The notes beneath the pieces were generated by a model that did not search any database, was not told the origin of the DNA, and saw only the letters and a program-made list of their open reading frames with translations. Shown here piece after piece: positions 63,641 through 64,000 of a DNA stretch of 64,000 nt (positions within the stretch are counted from its first letter, which is position 1; the number at the start of each line of letters is the position of its first letter). Source of the stretch: Ligula intestinalis (Eukaryota > Platyhelminthes > Cestoda > Diphyllobothriidea > Diphyllobothriidae). The position numbers and the translations under genes were made by a program. The stretch lies in NCBI GenBank assembly GCA_036362985.1, contig JAYGXS010000007.1:17846877-17910876 (forward strand). The letters are read 5' to 3'.

Positions 63641-64000
63641 TGAACTGCTTCCTGGAACTCGCATATTCACTTTTATTGGCCATCCTGAAGTGATTCAAAT
63701 ATTTTTAGATTAGGCCGTAAGGTAATCAATATTAGAACCCTACTTAAGCAATTTGTTTGAATCGAAAGCGGATTTCAGAATTTCGGTTGATATTTCATGA
63801 AATAGGGTGCCTACTGTAAAAAATTACAATGGCCTGATCAGAAAGTGTCAACGTTGTCTCTTGGTCAACAGACAGGTACCTTCGCAAATTTCAGGCCGCT
63901 CTCTCCCACTTACTCAGTCCAGCAGTAGCAAGACTAAACCAGGGTTACGGGCTCAGGCACAGTAACTGGCTCTGAGATTACATTAATCCCGTCACTTGGC
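63641..64000. other. Non-coding, nothing recognised
   Basis: Window edge. I see no gene or repeat partner. Confidence 0.4.

Noticed and set aside
1..64000. CRISPR arrays, bacterial operons, riboswitches or prophage
   Set aside because: The 50-bp LTR minisatellite was the only spaced repeat. Its units are adjacent and diverged with no unique spacers, and splice signals and retroelements show a eukaryotic genome.

Overview
This is a eukaryotic window, and I infer a flatworm, probably a diphyllobothriid-type tapeworm. It is AT-leaning, gene-poor and intron-bearing, and packed with decayed transposable elements. The species guess rests on the repeat proteins: CsRn1-like Gypsy elements primed by tRNA-Trp, Penelope-like elements (PLEs) with inverted terminal repeats, CR1/Jockey-like and RTE-like LINEs, and Merlin and Pogo/Tigger DNA transposons. 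It is an inference. No operon logic applies, and almost every coding stretch is a relic.

Host genes. Three pieces look like real host genes, all on the minus strand. (1) At 7019-7322 is a first coding exon with an N-myristoylation-type start, a PPPY motif and the beginning of an SH3 domain. It ends in a strong GTGAGT donor and resembles Abl/Src-family tyrosine kinases. (2) At 57769-60031 are three exons of a DESI2-type PPPDE (deSUMOylating isopeptidase/deubiquitinase) gene. Splice sites and phases fit, and the catalytic Cys lies in a KNCNHF motif. (3) At 48689-49222 is a Ser-rich ORF that behaves like a terminal exon of an unidentified gene. A tRNA-Asn(GUU)-like gene lies at 53733-53805 (minus).

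1-7000: a Pogo/Tigger-derived element (2089-2713) holding an assembly gap, then a decayed RTE-like LINE (about 2890-6195).

7650-30270: a nested mosaic. A CsRn1-like Gypsy element (plus strand; two LTR-like repeats about 21.6 kb apart) is split at about 10121/27303 by a tandem array of four LTRs of another tRNA-Trp-primed element (minus strand). That array is itself split twice. A PLE fragment plus a nearly complete CR1-like LINE fills 13207-18880. A 5.5-kb Merlin transposon fills about 20426-25951. Removing each insert rejoins the flanking LTR sequence. A 239-bp insertion with a 13-bp target duplication (19300-19538) is another layer.

30270-53000: Merlin-derived short elements, a second CR1-like LINE (35336-38890), further LINE and Gypsy fragments, a perfect-armed hairpin MITE (45069-45353), and several copies of an unclassified non-coding repeat (family B).

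53000-64000: tRNA-Asn, a Merlin MITE, two PLE endonuclease fragments, a Pogo MITE, the DESI2 exons, and a 2.2-kb PLE with 350-370-bp inverted terminal repeats and an RT that keeps YVDD but has lost its endonuclease core (61448-63640).

The elements do not work together as a pathway. The value of the window is the insertion stratigraphy and the recognisable terminal structures.
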